Below are positions 34,895 to 43,717 of a stretch of DNA of 64,000 bases, one piece after another. A program made the translations under genes and the position numbers. The DNA lies in assembly GCF_014841615.1 (NCBI RefSeq), contig NZ_JACYUG010000003.1, positions 248,001-312,000 of the forward strand. The letters run 5' to 3'. The notes beneath the pieces were generated by a model, which was not told the DNA's origin, searched no databases, and saw nothing but the letters and a program-made list of their open reading frames with translations. Position 1 is the first letter of the stretch. Every line of letters begins with the position of its first letter. Source of the DNA: Sphingomonas sp. CFBP 8760. Its GTDB lineage: Bacteria; Pseudomonadota; Alphaproteobacteria; Sphingomonadales; Sphingomonadaceae.

Positions 34895-36100
34895 ATGACC
34901 GACGCGACCCTGAATCCTCCCCCCGCCGATCTGAACGTCGAAGATGCGCCCGAGGGGCATGACGAACCGCAGCTGCTGCCGCTCGACGCCTGGCACCGCG
35001 CCCGTGGCGGCCGGATGGTCGCGTTCGCCGGCTACGAAATGCCGGTCCAGTATGACGGGATCATGGCCGAACATCTGTGGACGCGCGAGAATGCCGGTCT
35101 GTTCGACGTTAGTCATATGGGCCAGCTGGTCCTGACCGCCGACGCCGGCATCGATACGGTGGCGAAGGCGCTGGAAGCGGTGCTGCCGGGCGATATCGTC
35201 GGCCTGACCGAGAACCGGAACCGGTATTCGCTGCTGTTGAATGACGAGGGCGGCATCCTCGACGATCTGATGGTGACGCGGCGGCGCAATGCGGCGGGTG
35301 AGGACGAGCTCTATCTGGTCGTCAACGGCGCGACTAAATATGACGATATCGGCTATCTGCTCGACGTGTTGCCCGACGATGTGACGATCAATCTGCAGGA
35401 CGAACAGGCGCTGCTGGCGGTGCAGGGACCCAGGGCGGTCGAGGCGGTGGCGCGGCTGGTGCCGGGTGTCGAGGCGCTGGTGTTCATGACTGCGGGCGCG
35501 TTCGAATGGCAGGGCACGCCGCTGTGGATCAGCCGGTCGGGCTATACGGGTGAGGACGGGTTCGAGGTGTCGATCCCCGCCGAGGCCGCCGCTGCCTTCG
35601 CTGATGCGCTGTGCGCCGAACCGGAGGTGAAGCCGATCGGGCTGGGCGCGCGCGATTCGCTGCGGCTGGAGGCAGGGTTGCCGCTGTATGGCCACGATCT
35701 TGATCCGGAGACGACGCTGGTGATGGCCGACCTCGGTTTCGCCCTGGCGAAGCGGCGGCGCGAGGCGGGTGATTTCGTCGGGGCGGAACGCATTCTGGGT
35801 GAACGGGCGGACGGCCCGGCGGCGAAGCGGGTCGGCCTGATCGTGACCGGCCGCCAGCCGGTGCGCGAAGGGGCGTCGGTGGTCGCGGAAGACGGTGCGG
35901 TGATCGGCCGTGTCACCAGCGGCGGCTTCGCCCCCACGCTCGGCGCGCCGATCGCCATGGCCTATGTCCCCACCGCGCTGGCGATCGTCGGCACCGCGAT
36001 CCGGCTGGTCCAGCGCGGCAAAATCCACGAGGCGACCGTTGCGGCGATGCCGTTCGTTCCCCATCGCTATGTCCGCCAATCCACTATGACGGGAGCTTGA
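34895..36100 (+). CDS. gcvT: glycine cleavage system T protein (aminomethyltransferase)
   Basis: Transfers the methylene group from aminomethylated lipoyl-GcvH to tetrahydrofolate, releasing ammonia. The 401-residue protein has an N-terminal extension of about 30 acidic residues, then the family sequence: LPLDAWHRARGGRMVAFAGY, GLFDVSHMGQL (folate/active-site region), NEDGGILDDLMV-like NDEGGILDDLMVTRRR, LAVQGPRAVEAVA, WISRSGYTGEDGFEVSIP, and a C-terminal domain with GRVTSGGFAPTLGAPIAMAY. It is the first gene after the glycine riboswitch; gcvH follows 3 nt later. Confidence 0.96.
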   Translation: MTDATLNPPPADLNVEDAPEGHDEPQLLPLDAWHRARGGRMVAFAGYEMPVQYDGIMAEHLWTRENAGLFDVSHMGQLVLTADAGIDTVAKALEAVLPGDIVGLTENRNRYSLLLNDEGGILDDLMVTRRRNAAGEDELYLVVNGATKYDDIGYLLDVLPDDVTINLQDEQALLAVQGPRAVEAVARLVPGVEALVFMTAGAFEWQGTPLWISRSGYTGEDGFEVSIPAEAAAAFADALCAEPEVKPIGLGARDSLRLEAGLPLYGHDLDPETTLVMADLGFALAKRRREAGDFVGAERILGERADGPAAKRVGLIVTGRQPVREGASVVAEDGAVIGRVTSGGFAPTLGAPIAMAYVPTALAIVGTAIRLVQRGKIHEATVAAMPFVPHRYVRQSTMTGA

Positions 36101-36103
36101 AGA

Positions 36104-36472
36104 ATGCGCTATTTCACCGAAGATCATGAGTGGATCGATGTCGAAGGCTCGATCGGCACGGTCGGTATCTCCGAATATGCCCAGGGCCAGTTGGGCGACA
36201 TCGTGTTCGTCGACGTGCCCGCTGATGGCCGCGAACTGAGCAAGGGCGATGAGGCCGCCGTGGTTGAATCGGTCAAGGCCGCCTCGGACGTCTATTCGCC
36301 GGTGTCGGGCACGGTGCTGGAAGGCAATACCGCGCTGACCGACTCCCCCGATCTGGTCAATTCCGATGCCGAGGGTGAGGGCTGGTTCTTCCGCATCACC
36401 CTGTCGGACGAGAGCGAACTGGACGATCTGATGGAAGAAGCCGCGTACGAGGCGTTCGTCGCGAAGCTGTGA
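36104..36472 (+). CDS. gcvH: glycine cleavage system H protein
   Basis: Lipoylated carrier protein that shuttles the aminomethyl group between P, T and L proteins. The 122-residue protein has the standard fold and the lipoyl-lysine motif [15 protein letters not shown] with Lys58. [15 protein letters not shown] and [12 protein letters not shown] are family hallmarks. It starts 3 nt after gcvT. A GC-rich hairpin follows 9 nt after its stop, then gcvPA. Confidence 0.97.
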   Translation: MRYFTEDHEWIDVEGSIGTVGISEYAQGQLGDIVFVDVPADGRELSKGDEAAVVESVKAASDVYSPVSGTVLEGNTALTDSPDLVNSDAEGEGWFFRITLSDESELDDLMEEAAYEAFVAKL

Positions 36473-36481
36473 TCCACTTAT

Positions 36482-36608
36482 CCCCCTCCCGCCCTGGCGG
36501 GAGGGGGCGGGATGGGTGAGTGCCCGCGATACGGCATCGGCCGGACGGACGGACCCCATTCTTCACGACGCGACCCACCCCAGCCCCGCCCGTCCATGGG
36601 AGGGGAGG
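36482..36608. repeat. GC-rich hairpin element between gcvH and gcvPA
   Basis: Perfect 12-bp stem CCCCCTCCCGCC (36482-36493) / GGCGGGAGGGGG (36496-36507) with a 2-nt centre, followed by GGATGGGTGAG-type sequence and a second GGGAGGGGAGG tract (36598-36608). The last part supplies the gcvPA ribosome site. Hairpins with the same CCCCTCCC/GGGAGGGG core occur at 41085-41110 and 54830-54851, so this looks like a dispersed element. Confidence 0.7.
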
Positions 36609-36616
36609 AGCAACAG

Positions 36617-37975
36617 ATGCGCTACCTGCCGCTTACCCAGCCCGATCGCGAGGCGATGCTGTCCGTCATCGGGGTCGATTCGATTGATGCCCTGTTCGTC
36701 GACGTGCCCGAGGCGGCACGGCTCGACGGCCCCGTTCACGGCCTGCCCAACCATGCCTCCGAATTGTCGGTGGAGCGGCACATGACCGCGCTGGCGCGGC
36801 GCAACACCGTGGCGGGCGAGGTGCCGTTCTTCTTGGGGTGCGGCGCGTACCGGCATCACGTGCCCGCTTCGGTCGATCACCTGATCCAGCGGGGCGAGTT
36901 CCTGACCGCCTATACGCCGTACCAGCCGGAGATCGCGCAGGGCACGCTGCAGATGCTGTTCGAGTTTCAGACGCAGGTCGCGCGCCTGCTGGGAACCGAC
37001 GTGGCGAACGCATCGATGTACGACGGATCGACTGCCTGCTGGGAAGCGATCGGCATGGCGCGGCGGATCACGCGGCGCGGCAAGGCGATCCTGTCGTCCG
37101 GCCTGCACCCGCACTACGTCTCGGTCGCGAAGACGATGGCGAAGTACACCGGCGACGTGCTGGATACGACGTCGCCCACGCTGGTCGCGGACATGGATCT
37201 GGACGCGCTGATCGCGAAGATCGACGACGATACTTCATGCGTGGTGGTGCAGTATCCCGACATCCTCGGCCGCATCGCCGACCTGACGCCGCTGGCCGAT
37301 GCCTGCCACGCGAAGAAGGCCTTGCTGATCGCCGTCGTCACCGAGCCGGTGGCGCTGGGCGCGATCCGTTCGCCCGGCGAGATGGATGCGGATATCGTCG
37401 TGGGCGAGGGGCAGTCGCTGGGCGTCGGACTCCAGTTCGGCGGTCCCTATGTCGGCCTGTTCGGCTGCAAGGACAAATATGTCCGCCAGATGCCGGGCCG
37501 GCTGTGCGGCGAGACGGTGGATGCCGATGGCCGGCGCGGTTTCGTGCTGACGCTGTCGACGCGCGAACAGCATATCCGCCGCGAAAAGGCGACGAGCAAC
37601 ATCTGCACCAATTCCGGGCTCTGCGCGCTGGCCTTCTCGATCCACATGACGCTGTTGGGCGAGGCGGGGCTGCGGGCGCTGGCGACGGTGAACCATGCCG
37701 GCGCGGTCGCGGCGGCGGAACGGCTGGCGCGGGTGCCGGGCGTCGAACTGGTCAACGACGTGTTCTTCAACGAATTCACGTTGAAGCTGTCGCAGGAGGC
37801 GCGGCCGGTGGTCCGCACGCTGGCCGATCGCGGCATCCTGGCCGGGGTGTCGCTGGGGCGGCTGTATCCGGATCAGGACGCACTGGCCAACGGGCTGGTG
37901 GTCGCGGTGACCGAAACGACCACCGCAGAGGATGTCGAGGCGCTGGCCGCCGCGCTTGAGGAGGTATTGGCATGA
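36617..37975 (+). CDS. gcvPA: glycine dehydrogenase (decarboxylating) subunit 1
   Basis: N-terminal half of the split P protein; with GcvPB it decarboxylates glycine with PLP and passes the aminomethyl to GcvH. The 452-residue protein starts MRYLPLTQPDREAML and carries FLGCGAYRHHVPASV, TAYTPYQPEIAQGTLQMLFE, DVANASMYDGSTACWEA and CGETVDADGRRGFVLTLSTR. The start is set by a GGAGGAG ribosome site 6 nt upstream. It overlaps gcvPB by 4 nt (ATGA), a strong sign of translational coupling. Confidence 0.96.
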   Translation: MRYLPLTQPDREAMLSVIGVDSIDALFVDVPEAARLDGPVHGLPNHASELSVERHMTALARRNTVAGEVPFFLGCGAYRHHVPASVDHLIQRGEFLTAYTPYQPEIAQGTLQMLFEFQTQVARLLGTDVANASMYDGSTACWEAIGMARRITRRGKAILSSGLHPHYVSVAKTMAKYTGDVLDTTSPTLVADMDLDALIAKIDDDTSCVVVQYPDILGRIADLTPLADACHAKKALLIAVVTEPVALGAIRSPGEMDADIVVGEGQSLGVGLQFGGPYVGLFGCKDKYVRQMPGRLCGETVDADGRRGFVLTLSTREQHIRREKATSNICTNSGLCALAFSIHMTLLGEAGLRALATVNHAGAVAAAERLARVPGVELVNDVFFNEFTLKLSQEARPVVRTLADRGILAGVSLGRLYPDQDALANGLVVAVTETTTAEDVEALAAALEEVLA

Positions 37976-39573
37976 GCATCAATGCAAGCGGCTGGCGGCC
38001 GGAGATGGCCGGCAAGGATAACGCCGATGGCGCCGCCCCGACCTTCACCGGTAACAAGGCACTGATGCTGGAAGAGGCGCTGATCTTCGAGATCGGCGAT
38101 ACCACGACCACGGGCGTCGACATCGCGCCGGCGCAGGAGGGCAAGAGCCGGCTCGGCAACCTTGCCCGTGACACGACCATCGGCCTGCCGGGTCTGTCGG
38201 AGCCGGAGACGGTGCGGCACTATACCCGCCTCAGCCGCCAGAACTATGCGATCGACCTGGGGCTGTTTCCGCTCGGCTCGTGTACGATGAAGCACAATCC
38301 GCGTCTCAACGAGAAGATGGCGCGGTTGCCGGGCTTCGCGGACGTGCATCCGCTCCAGCCGGTCGATACGGTGCAGGGCGCGCTGGAGGTCATCAACGAA
38401 CTGGCGGTGTGGCTCATCAAGCTGACCGGGATGCACGGTGTGGCGATGAGCCCGAAGGCGGGCGCGCATGGCGAGCTTTGCGGCATCCTGTGCATCAAGG
38501 CAGCACTGGAAAAGCGCGGCGAGGGGCATCGCAAGGTCGTGCTGGTGCCCGAAAGCGCGCACGGCACCAACCCCGCCACCGCCGCCTTTGCGGGCTTCAA
38601 GGTGGAGGATATTCCCGCCACTGCCGAAGGCCGCGTCGACACCGCGGCGCTGAAGGCGCGACTGGGACCGGACGTCGCGGCGGTGATGATCACCAACCCC
38701 AACACCTGCGGTCTGTTCGAACGCGATCTGAAGGAGATTTCGGACGCGGTCCACGCGGCGGGCGGCTACGTCTATTGCGATGGCGCCAATTTCAACGCGA
38801 TCGTCGGCCGGGTGCGGCCCGGCGACCTTGGCGTCGACGCGATGCACATCAACCTGCACAAGACCTTCTCCACTCCGCATGGCGGCGGCGGTCCCGGTTC
38901 AGGCCCGGTCGTGCTGTCGGAGGCGCTGTCATCGTTCGCGCCGCTGCCATATACCGCCCGAACCAAGGACGGCCATGTTCACCTGATCGAGGAAGAACGC
39001 GCCGAAGAGTTCGCCGTCGAGCATTTTGGCGGCAAACTGGACAGCTTCGGCCGGATGACCGCGTTCCACGGTCAGATGGGCATGTTCACCCGTGCGCTGA
39101 CCTACATCCTCAGCCATGGTGCCGATGGCTTGCGGCAGGTGGCCGAGGACGCGGTGCTGAATGCGAACTACGTCCTGCGCTCGTTGGAGGACGTGCTCGA
39201 TGCGCCCTTCGCCGGGGCCGGACCGTGCATGCACGAGGCGTTGTTCTCCGACGCCAACCTCGCTGACGGGTTCTCGACACTCGACGTGGCCAAGGGGCTG
39301 ATCGACGAGGGATACCACCCGATGACGGTGTATTTCCCGCTGGTCGTCCACGGTGCGATGCTGGTCGAACCGACCGAGACCGAATCCAAGGCGGCGCTCG
39401 ATCAGTTCATCGGCGCGCTGCGGTCGGTGGCGGAACGTGCCAAGGCGGGTGATCCGGCGTTGAAGACCGCACCGCATTTCGCCCCGCGCAGCCGGCTGGA
39501 CGAAACCCAGGCCGCGCGGCGGCCGGTGCTGGCGTGGAAAGACCCGGCGCCGATGGCCGCCGCCGCGGAATAG
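37972..39573 (+). CDS. gcvPB: glycine dehydrogenase (decarboxylating) subunit 2
   Basis: PLP-bearing half of the split P protein. The 533-residue protein has LGLFPLGSCTMKHNPRLNEK, GAHGELCGILCIKAAL, PESAHGTNPATAAFAGF, NTCGLFERDLKEI, and the PLP-lysine motif DAMHINLHKTFSTPHGGGGP, then the C-terminal PTETESKAALDQFIGALR. It overlaps gcvPA by ATGA and ends the riboswitch-controlled operon. The C-terminal tail (RPVLAWKDPAPMAAAAE) is Ala-rich and variable. No missing key residues. Confidence 0.96.
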   Translation: MSINASGWRPEMAGKDNADGAAPTFTGNKALMLEEALIFEIGDTTTTGVDIAPAQEGKSRLGNLARDTTIGLPGLSEPETVRHYTRLSRQNYAIDLGLFPLGSCTMKHNPRLNEKMARLPGFADVHPLQPVDTVQGALEVINELAVWLIKLTGMHGVAMSPKAGAHGELCGILCIKAALEKRGEGHRKVVLVPESAHGTNPATAAFAGFKVEDIPATAEGRVDTAALKARLGPDVAAVMITNPNTCGLFERDLKEISDAVHAAGGYVYCDGANFNAIVGRVRPGDLGVDAMHINLHKTFSTPHGGGGPGSGPVVLSEALSSFAPLPYTARTKDGHVHLIEEERAEEFAVEHFGGKLDSFGRMTAFHGQMGMFTRALTYILSHGADGLRQVAEDAVLNANYVLRSLEDVLDAPFAGAGPCMHEALFSDANLADGFSTLDVAKGLIDEGYHPMTVYFPLVVHGAMLVEPTETESKAALDQFIGALRSVAERAKAGDPALKTAPHFAPRSRLDETQAARRPVLAWKDPAPMAAAAE

Positions 39574-39629
39574 GCGGCCCGCCAACGGGATACTGGACGC
39601 GGGCTGCATGGCGGGACATCCTGCCCGTC

Positions 39630-40136
39630 ATGCAGCCCGGCCAGAACAGCGTCGTCACTTATGCGATCACCGCGATCGTCATCGGCATCGTCATGGCGTT
39701 CAGATGGCGTCGCATGAGCCGGCCGGTGCCGCTCAGGATCGACCGCCTGTGGATCGTGCCGGCCGTCCATGCGGTGGTGGTGACCGCCATGTACGGGCGG
39801 TTTCCCCCGACGGGATGGAATTGGGCATGGTGCCTGATCGCGCTGATGATCGGTGCGACATTGGGCTGGCAGCGCGGGCGGACGATGCGGATCGCGATCG
39901 ATCCCGCGACCCATGCGATCAGCCAGACCTCATCCCCGGCCGCCTTGCTGTTCGTCGTCGCGATCGTCCTGTTGCGTCAGGGCGCGCAGGCGGGATCGGG
40001 ATGGCTGCATCTCGACGTGATGGCCGTGACCGACATGGCGATGGCGATGGCACTCGGATTGTTCGCGGCGCAGCGGCTGGAGATGATCCTGCGCGCGCGA
40101 CGGCTGTTGCTGGCGGCGCGCGCTATTCCGGCGTGA
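39630..40136 (+). CDS. CcdC-like (DUF1453) membrane protein
   Basis: A 168-residue integral membrane protein with about four to five helices, resembling the CcdC/DUF1453 family linked by name to cytochrome c maturation in Bacillus. It begins MQPGQNSVVTYAITAIVIGI, then RRMSRPVPLRIDRLWIVP, and has WCLIALMIGATLGWQRGRTM followed by RIAIDPATHAISQTSSPAAL, the conserved short cytoplasmic segment. Biochemical role is unknown here. I chose ATG 39630; upstream Mets lie inside gcvPB. It overlaps the convergent DMT transporter by 14 nt. Confidence 0.8.
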   Translation: MQPGQNSVVTYAITAIVIGIVMAFRWRRMSRPVPLRIDRLWIVPAVHAVVVTAMYGRFPPTGWNWAWCLIALMIGATLGWQRGRTMRIAIDPATHAISQTSSPAALLFVVAIVLLRQGAQAGSGWLHLDVMAVTDMAMAMALGLFAAQRLEMILRARRLLLAARAIPA

Positions 40137-41034
40137 TCGCCGCCTGCGTCGCCTCCTGCCGGCGGCGATGTTCGCGCCAGACGATGTAGAGGCCGCTGGC
40201 GACGATCACCGGCGCCCCGATCCACGTCGTCTCCCCCGGCAAACTGCCGAACAACAGCCAGCCATAAGCAGTGGCCCAAAGCAGGGATGTATAGTCGAAC
40301 GGCACGACCAGCGACACCGCGCCGCGCCGCAATGACGCGGTCATCGCCAACTGCGCGCCCCCGCCGACCAGCCCGACCGACATCAGGATCAACCACGTCG
40401 TCGGCGGATGGGGTTGCATCGACAATACGAACACGATGCCCAGCGGCAACAGCGACAGGACCGAGAACCACCAGACGGTGGTCTGCGCGCGTTCGGTCCG
40501 GCCGATCTGGCGCAACTGGATGAATACCGTCGCGGTCAGCATCGCCGCGGCCAGCCCGCAGGCCGCGCCGTAGAGCGGGATGGCATGGCCCCCCGGCTGC
40601 ATCACGATCAGCACGCCGACGAAGCCCAGCGCGACCGCGCACCAGCGGCGCCACCCGGTCGGCTCACCCAGCACCACCGCACCCAGGATCGTCGCGAAGA
40701 TCGGCGTGGAGAAGGCGATCGTCGTCGCTTCCGCCAGCGGCAGCGCCAGCAGGGCGGCAAAGGTGAACGCCATGCTGATGACCCCGACGACGCAACGCAG
40801 CACATGCGCGCCGATCCGCTGGGTCCGGATCGTGGCGAGGCCGGGGCCGGCGGCGATCACGGTCGTGACCAGTACGGCGGCCCCGGCCTGGCGAAAGAAC
40901 AGGATTTCGCCCAGCGCCGCACCATGCGCCTCGGCCAGTTTGATGCAGGCGTTCATCGTCGCGAACAACCCGACCGACATCAGTCGCAGGCCTATCGCGG
41001 GCAACAGGCGGTCGCTGACGGGGGCAGAGGTCAT
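40123..41034 (-). CDS. EamA-family (DMT superfamily) transporter
   Basis: Inner-membrane transporter of 303 residues with ten predicted helices in two EamA repeats; substrate unknown (amino acids, nucleotides and metabolites are exported by relatives). Visible marks: LMSVGLFATMNACIKLAEA (helix 1), EILFFRQAGAAVLVTTVIAA, FAALLALPLAEATTIAFSTP (EamA repeat 1 hallmark), ILGAVVLGEPTGWRRW, and a second repeat with VPFDYTSLLWATAYGWLLFG. I start at MTSAPVSDRL. The C terminus is charged (VWREHRRRQEATQ). It lies downstream of a GC hairpin that follows the aldehyde dehydrogenase. Confidence 0.9.
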   Translation of the reverse strand: MTSAPVSDRLLPAIGLRLMSVGLFATMNACIKLAEAHGAALGEILFFRQAGAAVLVTTVIAAGPGLATIRTQRIGAHVLRCVVGVISMAFTFAALLALPLAEATTIAFSTPIFATILGAVVLGEPTGWRRWCAVALGFVGVLIVMQPGGHAIPLYGAACGLAAAMLTATVFIQLRQIGRTERAQTTVWWFSVLSLLPLGIVFVLSMQPHPPTTWLILMSVGLVGGGAQLAMTASLRRGAVSLVVPFDYTSLLWATAYGWLLFGSLPGETTWIGAPVIVASGLYIVWREHRRRQEATQAAITPE

Positions 41035-41084
41035 GGGCAGGCTGTAGGTGATCGGGGCAGGCGGGCAAGCATTATGCGGCAACC

Positions 41085-41110
41085 AGCCCCTCCCCGCCAA
41101 GGGAGGGGCT
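41085..41110. repeat. GC-rich hairpin element after aldehyde dehydrogenase
   Basis: Perfect 10-bp stem AGCCCCTCCC (41085-41094) / GGGAGGGGCT (41101-41110) with a 6-nt loop, 8 nt past the dehydrogenase stop (minus strand). It has the same CCCCTCCC/GGGAGGGG core as elements at 36482-36507 and 54830-54851. It may act as a terminator, but no T-run is present. Confidence 0.65.
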
Positions 41111-41118
41111 GCACGGGT

Positions 41119-42708
41119 TCACCGCGGCGATGCCTCGCGCTTGCCGTCGAGACGGCGGGCGATCGCCCATGGATTGGCGTCGTCCAGCGCCGGCGGCAGC
41201 AGCGACGTGGCAAGGTTCTGGAAGCAGACCGGGCGCAGGAAGCGCTCGATCGCCGCCGTCCCGACCGAGGTCGTGCGGCCGTCGCTAGTGGCGGGGAAGG
41301 GGCCACCATGGACCATCGCGGGGGCGACCTCCACACCGGTCGGCCAGCCATTGGCGAGGATGCGACCGACCCGGCGGGCGATCACGGGGATCAGCGTCGC
41401 GGCATCCGCCTCGTCCGCCGGATCCATGTGCAACGTGGCGGTGAGCTGCCCTTCGAGCGAGGCGACGACGGTCGAAACCTCGGCAAGGTCGCGACAGCGG
41501 ACGACGACCGAAGACGAACCGAACACCTCATGCCCCAGCGCCCGATCGGCCAGGAAGCTGGCCGCGTCCGTCTCGAAGATCGCGCCGACAGCCTGATTGA
41601 CGCCCTCGCCGGTCACGCCCCGCGCGACGCTGCGCACGGCACGATGGCTGGCGAGTGCGTCGACACCCTTTTCAAAGCTGGCATGGATGCCCGGCGACAG
41701 CATCGTCGCCGGCTGGCTGTCGGTCATCGTGGTCGCGGCGGTGGCGATGAACGCGTCGAGATCGGGACCGTCCACGGCCAGCACCAGACCGGGATTGGTG
41801 CAGAACTGGCCGGCCCCCATCGTCAGCGACTGGACGAACGCGCTGCCCAGTGCCTCGCCCCGTGCCGCCAGCGCGGCGGGGAACAGGATGACGGGGTTGA
41901 TGCTCGACATCTCGGCATAGACCGGGATCGGTTCGTCACGCTGCGCGGCAATCCGCACCAGTGCCAGTCCACCGGCCCGCGAGCCGGTGAACCCGACCGC
42001 ACGGATACGGGCATCGGCGACCAGCGCGCCACCCAGTTCGTTGGTTTCGCCGGGCAGATACGAAAAGACACCGGCCGGCAGGCCGCTTGCCGTCACCGCC
42101 TCGGCGATCGCACGCGCCACCAGCTCGCCGGTGCCGGGATGCGCCGGATGGCCCTTCACGACCACCGGGCAGCCCGCCGCCAGCGCGGAGGCGGTATCGC
42201 CACCCGCCACCGAGAAGGCGAGCGGGAAGTTCGACGCACCGAACACCGCGACCGGACCGACCGCCACGTTGATGCGGCGAAGATCGGGCCGGGGCAGCGG
42301 CGCGCGATCGGGCATCGCGGGATCGATCGTGGTATCCAGCCAGTCGCCTTGCCGCACGACCTGCGCGAACATCTTTAGCTGGCCGACGGTACGGCCCCGC
42401 TCACCTTCCAGCCGGGCGCGCGGCAGGCCGCTTTCCGCCATGGCCCGGACGATCAGGTCGTCGCCGATCGCGATGATGTTGGCGGCGATGGCCTCCAGAA
42501 ATGCCGCACGGGTTTCCGGATCGGTGGCGGCATAGGCCGGGAACGCGGCGTCGGCGAGCGCGCATGCCTCGTCTACGGCAGCGGCATCGGCCGAGGAGAA
42601 ATCGGGGGTCAGGCTGTTGCCCGTCGCCGGCTCGACCGCGGTGAAGCGGGCCGGTGCCTGGCGTGCGTCGCCGCCGATCAACATGGCTCCGTCGATCATC
42701 ATCGTCAT
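41119..42708 (-). CDS. aldehyde dehydrogenase, 2,5-dioxovalerate type
   Basis: NAD(P)-dependent aldehyde dehydrogenase of 529 residues, closest in pattern to alpha-ketoglutaric semialdehyde (2,5-dioxopentanoate) dehydrogenases that end pentose, hexuronate or hydroxyproline breakdown. Marks: VAVFGASNFPLAFSVAGGDT (cofactor site), GCPVVVKGHPAHPGTGEL, AVGFTGSRAGG (cofactor glycine), YAEMSSINPVILFPAAL with the general-base Glu, and GAGQFCTNPGLVLAVDG with the catalytic Cys. It starts MTMMIDG. The adjacent genes give no pathway context, so the substrate is inferred from the family pattern only. Confidence 0.88.
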   Translation of the reverse strand: MTMMIDGAMLIGGDARQAPARFTAVEPATGNSLTPDFSSADAAAVDEACALADAAFPAYAATDPETRAAFLEAIAANIIAIGDDLIVRAMAESGLPRARLEGERGRTVGQLKMFAQVVRQGDWLDTTIDPAMPDRAPLPRPDLRRINVAVGPVAVFGASNFPLAFSVAGGDTASALAAGCPVVVKGHPAHPGTGELVARAIAEAVTASGLPAGVFSYLPGETNELGGALVADARIRAVGFTGSRAGGLALVRIAAQRDEPIPVYAEMSSINPVILFPAALAARGEALGSAFVQSLTMGAGQFCTNPGLVLAVDGPDLDAFIATAATTMTDSQPATMLSPGIHASFEKGVDALASHRAVRSVARGVTGEGVNQAVGAIFETDAASFLADRALGHEVFGSSSVVVRCRDLAEVSTVVASLEGQLTATLHMDPADEADAATLIPVIARRVGRILANGWPTGVEVAPAMVHGGPFPATSDGRTTSVGTAAIERFLRPVCFQNLATSLLPPALDDANPWAIARRLDGKREASPR

Positions 42709-42800
42709 TCCTTCAAGGGGGGATCGTTCCCCCGCATATAGTCGCTGTCGACGGAAAGCCTAGTCGGACTATTGCCACGACATGCCGGCGGGGTCGATCG

Positions 42801-42825
42801 GGAACGAGGGGGGCGGATCGCCGTT
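42801..42825 (+). promoter_or_regulatory. EcfG-type general stress promoter
   Basis: GGAAC at 42801-42805, 16 nt, then CGTT at 42822-42825: full match to GGAAC-N16/17-CGTT. It is 34 nt upstream of the ATG at 42859, in the gap divergent from the aldehyde dehydrogenase, so it should drive the small membrane protein gene. Confidence 0.78.
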
Positions 42826-42858
42826 GACCGGACATCTCGATCGAAGGGACAGTACAGC

Positions 42859-43191
42859 ATGACCGTCAAACGCAACAAGCAGAAGCAACAACCCAAGACG
42901 CTGGGCGTGTCGATGATCGCGGCGGGCACCGCGGCCATCGGGCTGGGTGGGGCGGCGGTGGCATTGCTCTTCGCCTCGCGTCGGCGCGGCAACCCGGCCG
43001 AGCATGCGGCCCCCGACCTTTCCGCCGATGCGCCACCGGTGGACATCCACACCCGCGCGCCCGATGCCTTCCGCCCCGATCCCACCGCACCGGTACCACC
43101 CGAACTGCGCGAGTCGCTGCGTCCCGCAACGGGGCCGGCGCCCAGTCTCGCGACCGATCGCGGAACGGCGGCCGCGACGGGCGGTCAATGA
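42859..43191 (+). CDS. small membrane protein under EcfG control, unknown
   Basis: I do not recognise a family. The 110-residue product has a basic N terminus (MTVKRNKQKQQPKTLGVS), one membrane helix (about 18-40, MIAAGTAAIGLGGAAVALLF), an Arg stop (ASRRRG), and a Pro/Ala-rich acidic C-terminal tail (APDLSADAPPVDIHTRAPDA). An AAGGGA ribosome site is upstream. The perfect EcfG promoter 34 nt before the ATG places it in the general stress regulon by inference. Role unknown; one of the two best-supported stress genes in the window. Confidence 0.8.
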   Translation: MTVKRNKQKQQPKTLGVSMIAAGTAAIGLGGAAVALLFASRRRGNPAEHAAPDLSADAPPVDIHTRAPDAFRPDPTAPVPPELRESLRPATGPAPSLATDRGTAAATGGQ

Positions 43192-43355
43192 GGGCGGCCG
43201 GTTGAAGTCCGTTCCCCATTTTCTGAACGAACCTGGCGAAGTTGCGACAATCCATGACAATTTTGGCGGGTTTGCGGGACATGGGCGTTACACGTCGCCC
43301 CCATCTTGATCGTCGAGGCCAGCAACGGCCCCGTCATTCTTAAAGGAGCTTCACC

Positions 43356-43694
43356 ATGAAGATCATCGCCATCACCGCCGCCGCACTCAGCCTCGTCGCC
43401 GCTGCCACCCCGGTCGCCGCCAGTGCGCAGGCCGGCTGGCGCCCGATCGCGCAGCGGCAGGCGGTGCTGGACCGGCGGATCGATCAGGGGATCCGCAGCG
43501 GTCGCCTGAACCGTCCGGAGGCGCGCCGCATCCAGACCGATCTGCGCCAGCTCGATCGGCTTGAGGCCCAGTATCGTCGTTCGAACGGCCTCAGCGCCAG
43601 CGAGCGTCGCGACCTCGATCGCCGTTACGATGCACTGGCGGCGCGGGTCCGGTACGAGAAGAACGACCGTCAGAACGATCGCCGCTATCGCTGA
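43356..43694 (+). CDS. small secreted Arg-rich helical protein, unknown
   Basis: I do not recognise a family. The 112-residue product has a classical signal peptide (MKIIAITAAALSLVAAATPV ... ASAQA, cleavage about residue 26) and a mature part that is Arg-rich and helical: RQAVLDRRIDQGIRSGRLNR, EARRIQTDLRQLDRLEAQYR, SASERRDLDRRYDALAARVR. It should be periplasmic. RBS AAAGGAG at good spacing. It lies convergent to the M16 protease gene. The 164-nt upstream gap shows no clear known promoter motif. Confidence 0.8.
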   Translation: MKIIAITAAALSLVAAATPVAASAQAGWRPIAQRQAVLDRRIDQGIRSGRLNRPEARRIQTDLRQLDRLEAQYRRSNGLSASERRDLDRRYDALAARVRYEKNDRQNDRRYR

Positions 43695-43717
43695 TTGCCG
43701 CGAACTCCGCCGTCCCT

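Noticed and set aside
42727..42735. GTTCC as minus-strand EcfG -35 for the aldehyde dehydrogenase
   Set aside because: No AACG at 16-17 nt on the gene-proximal side.
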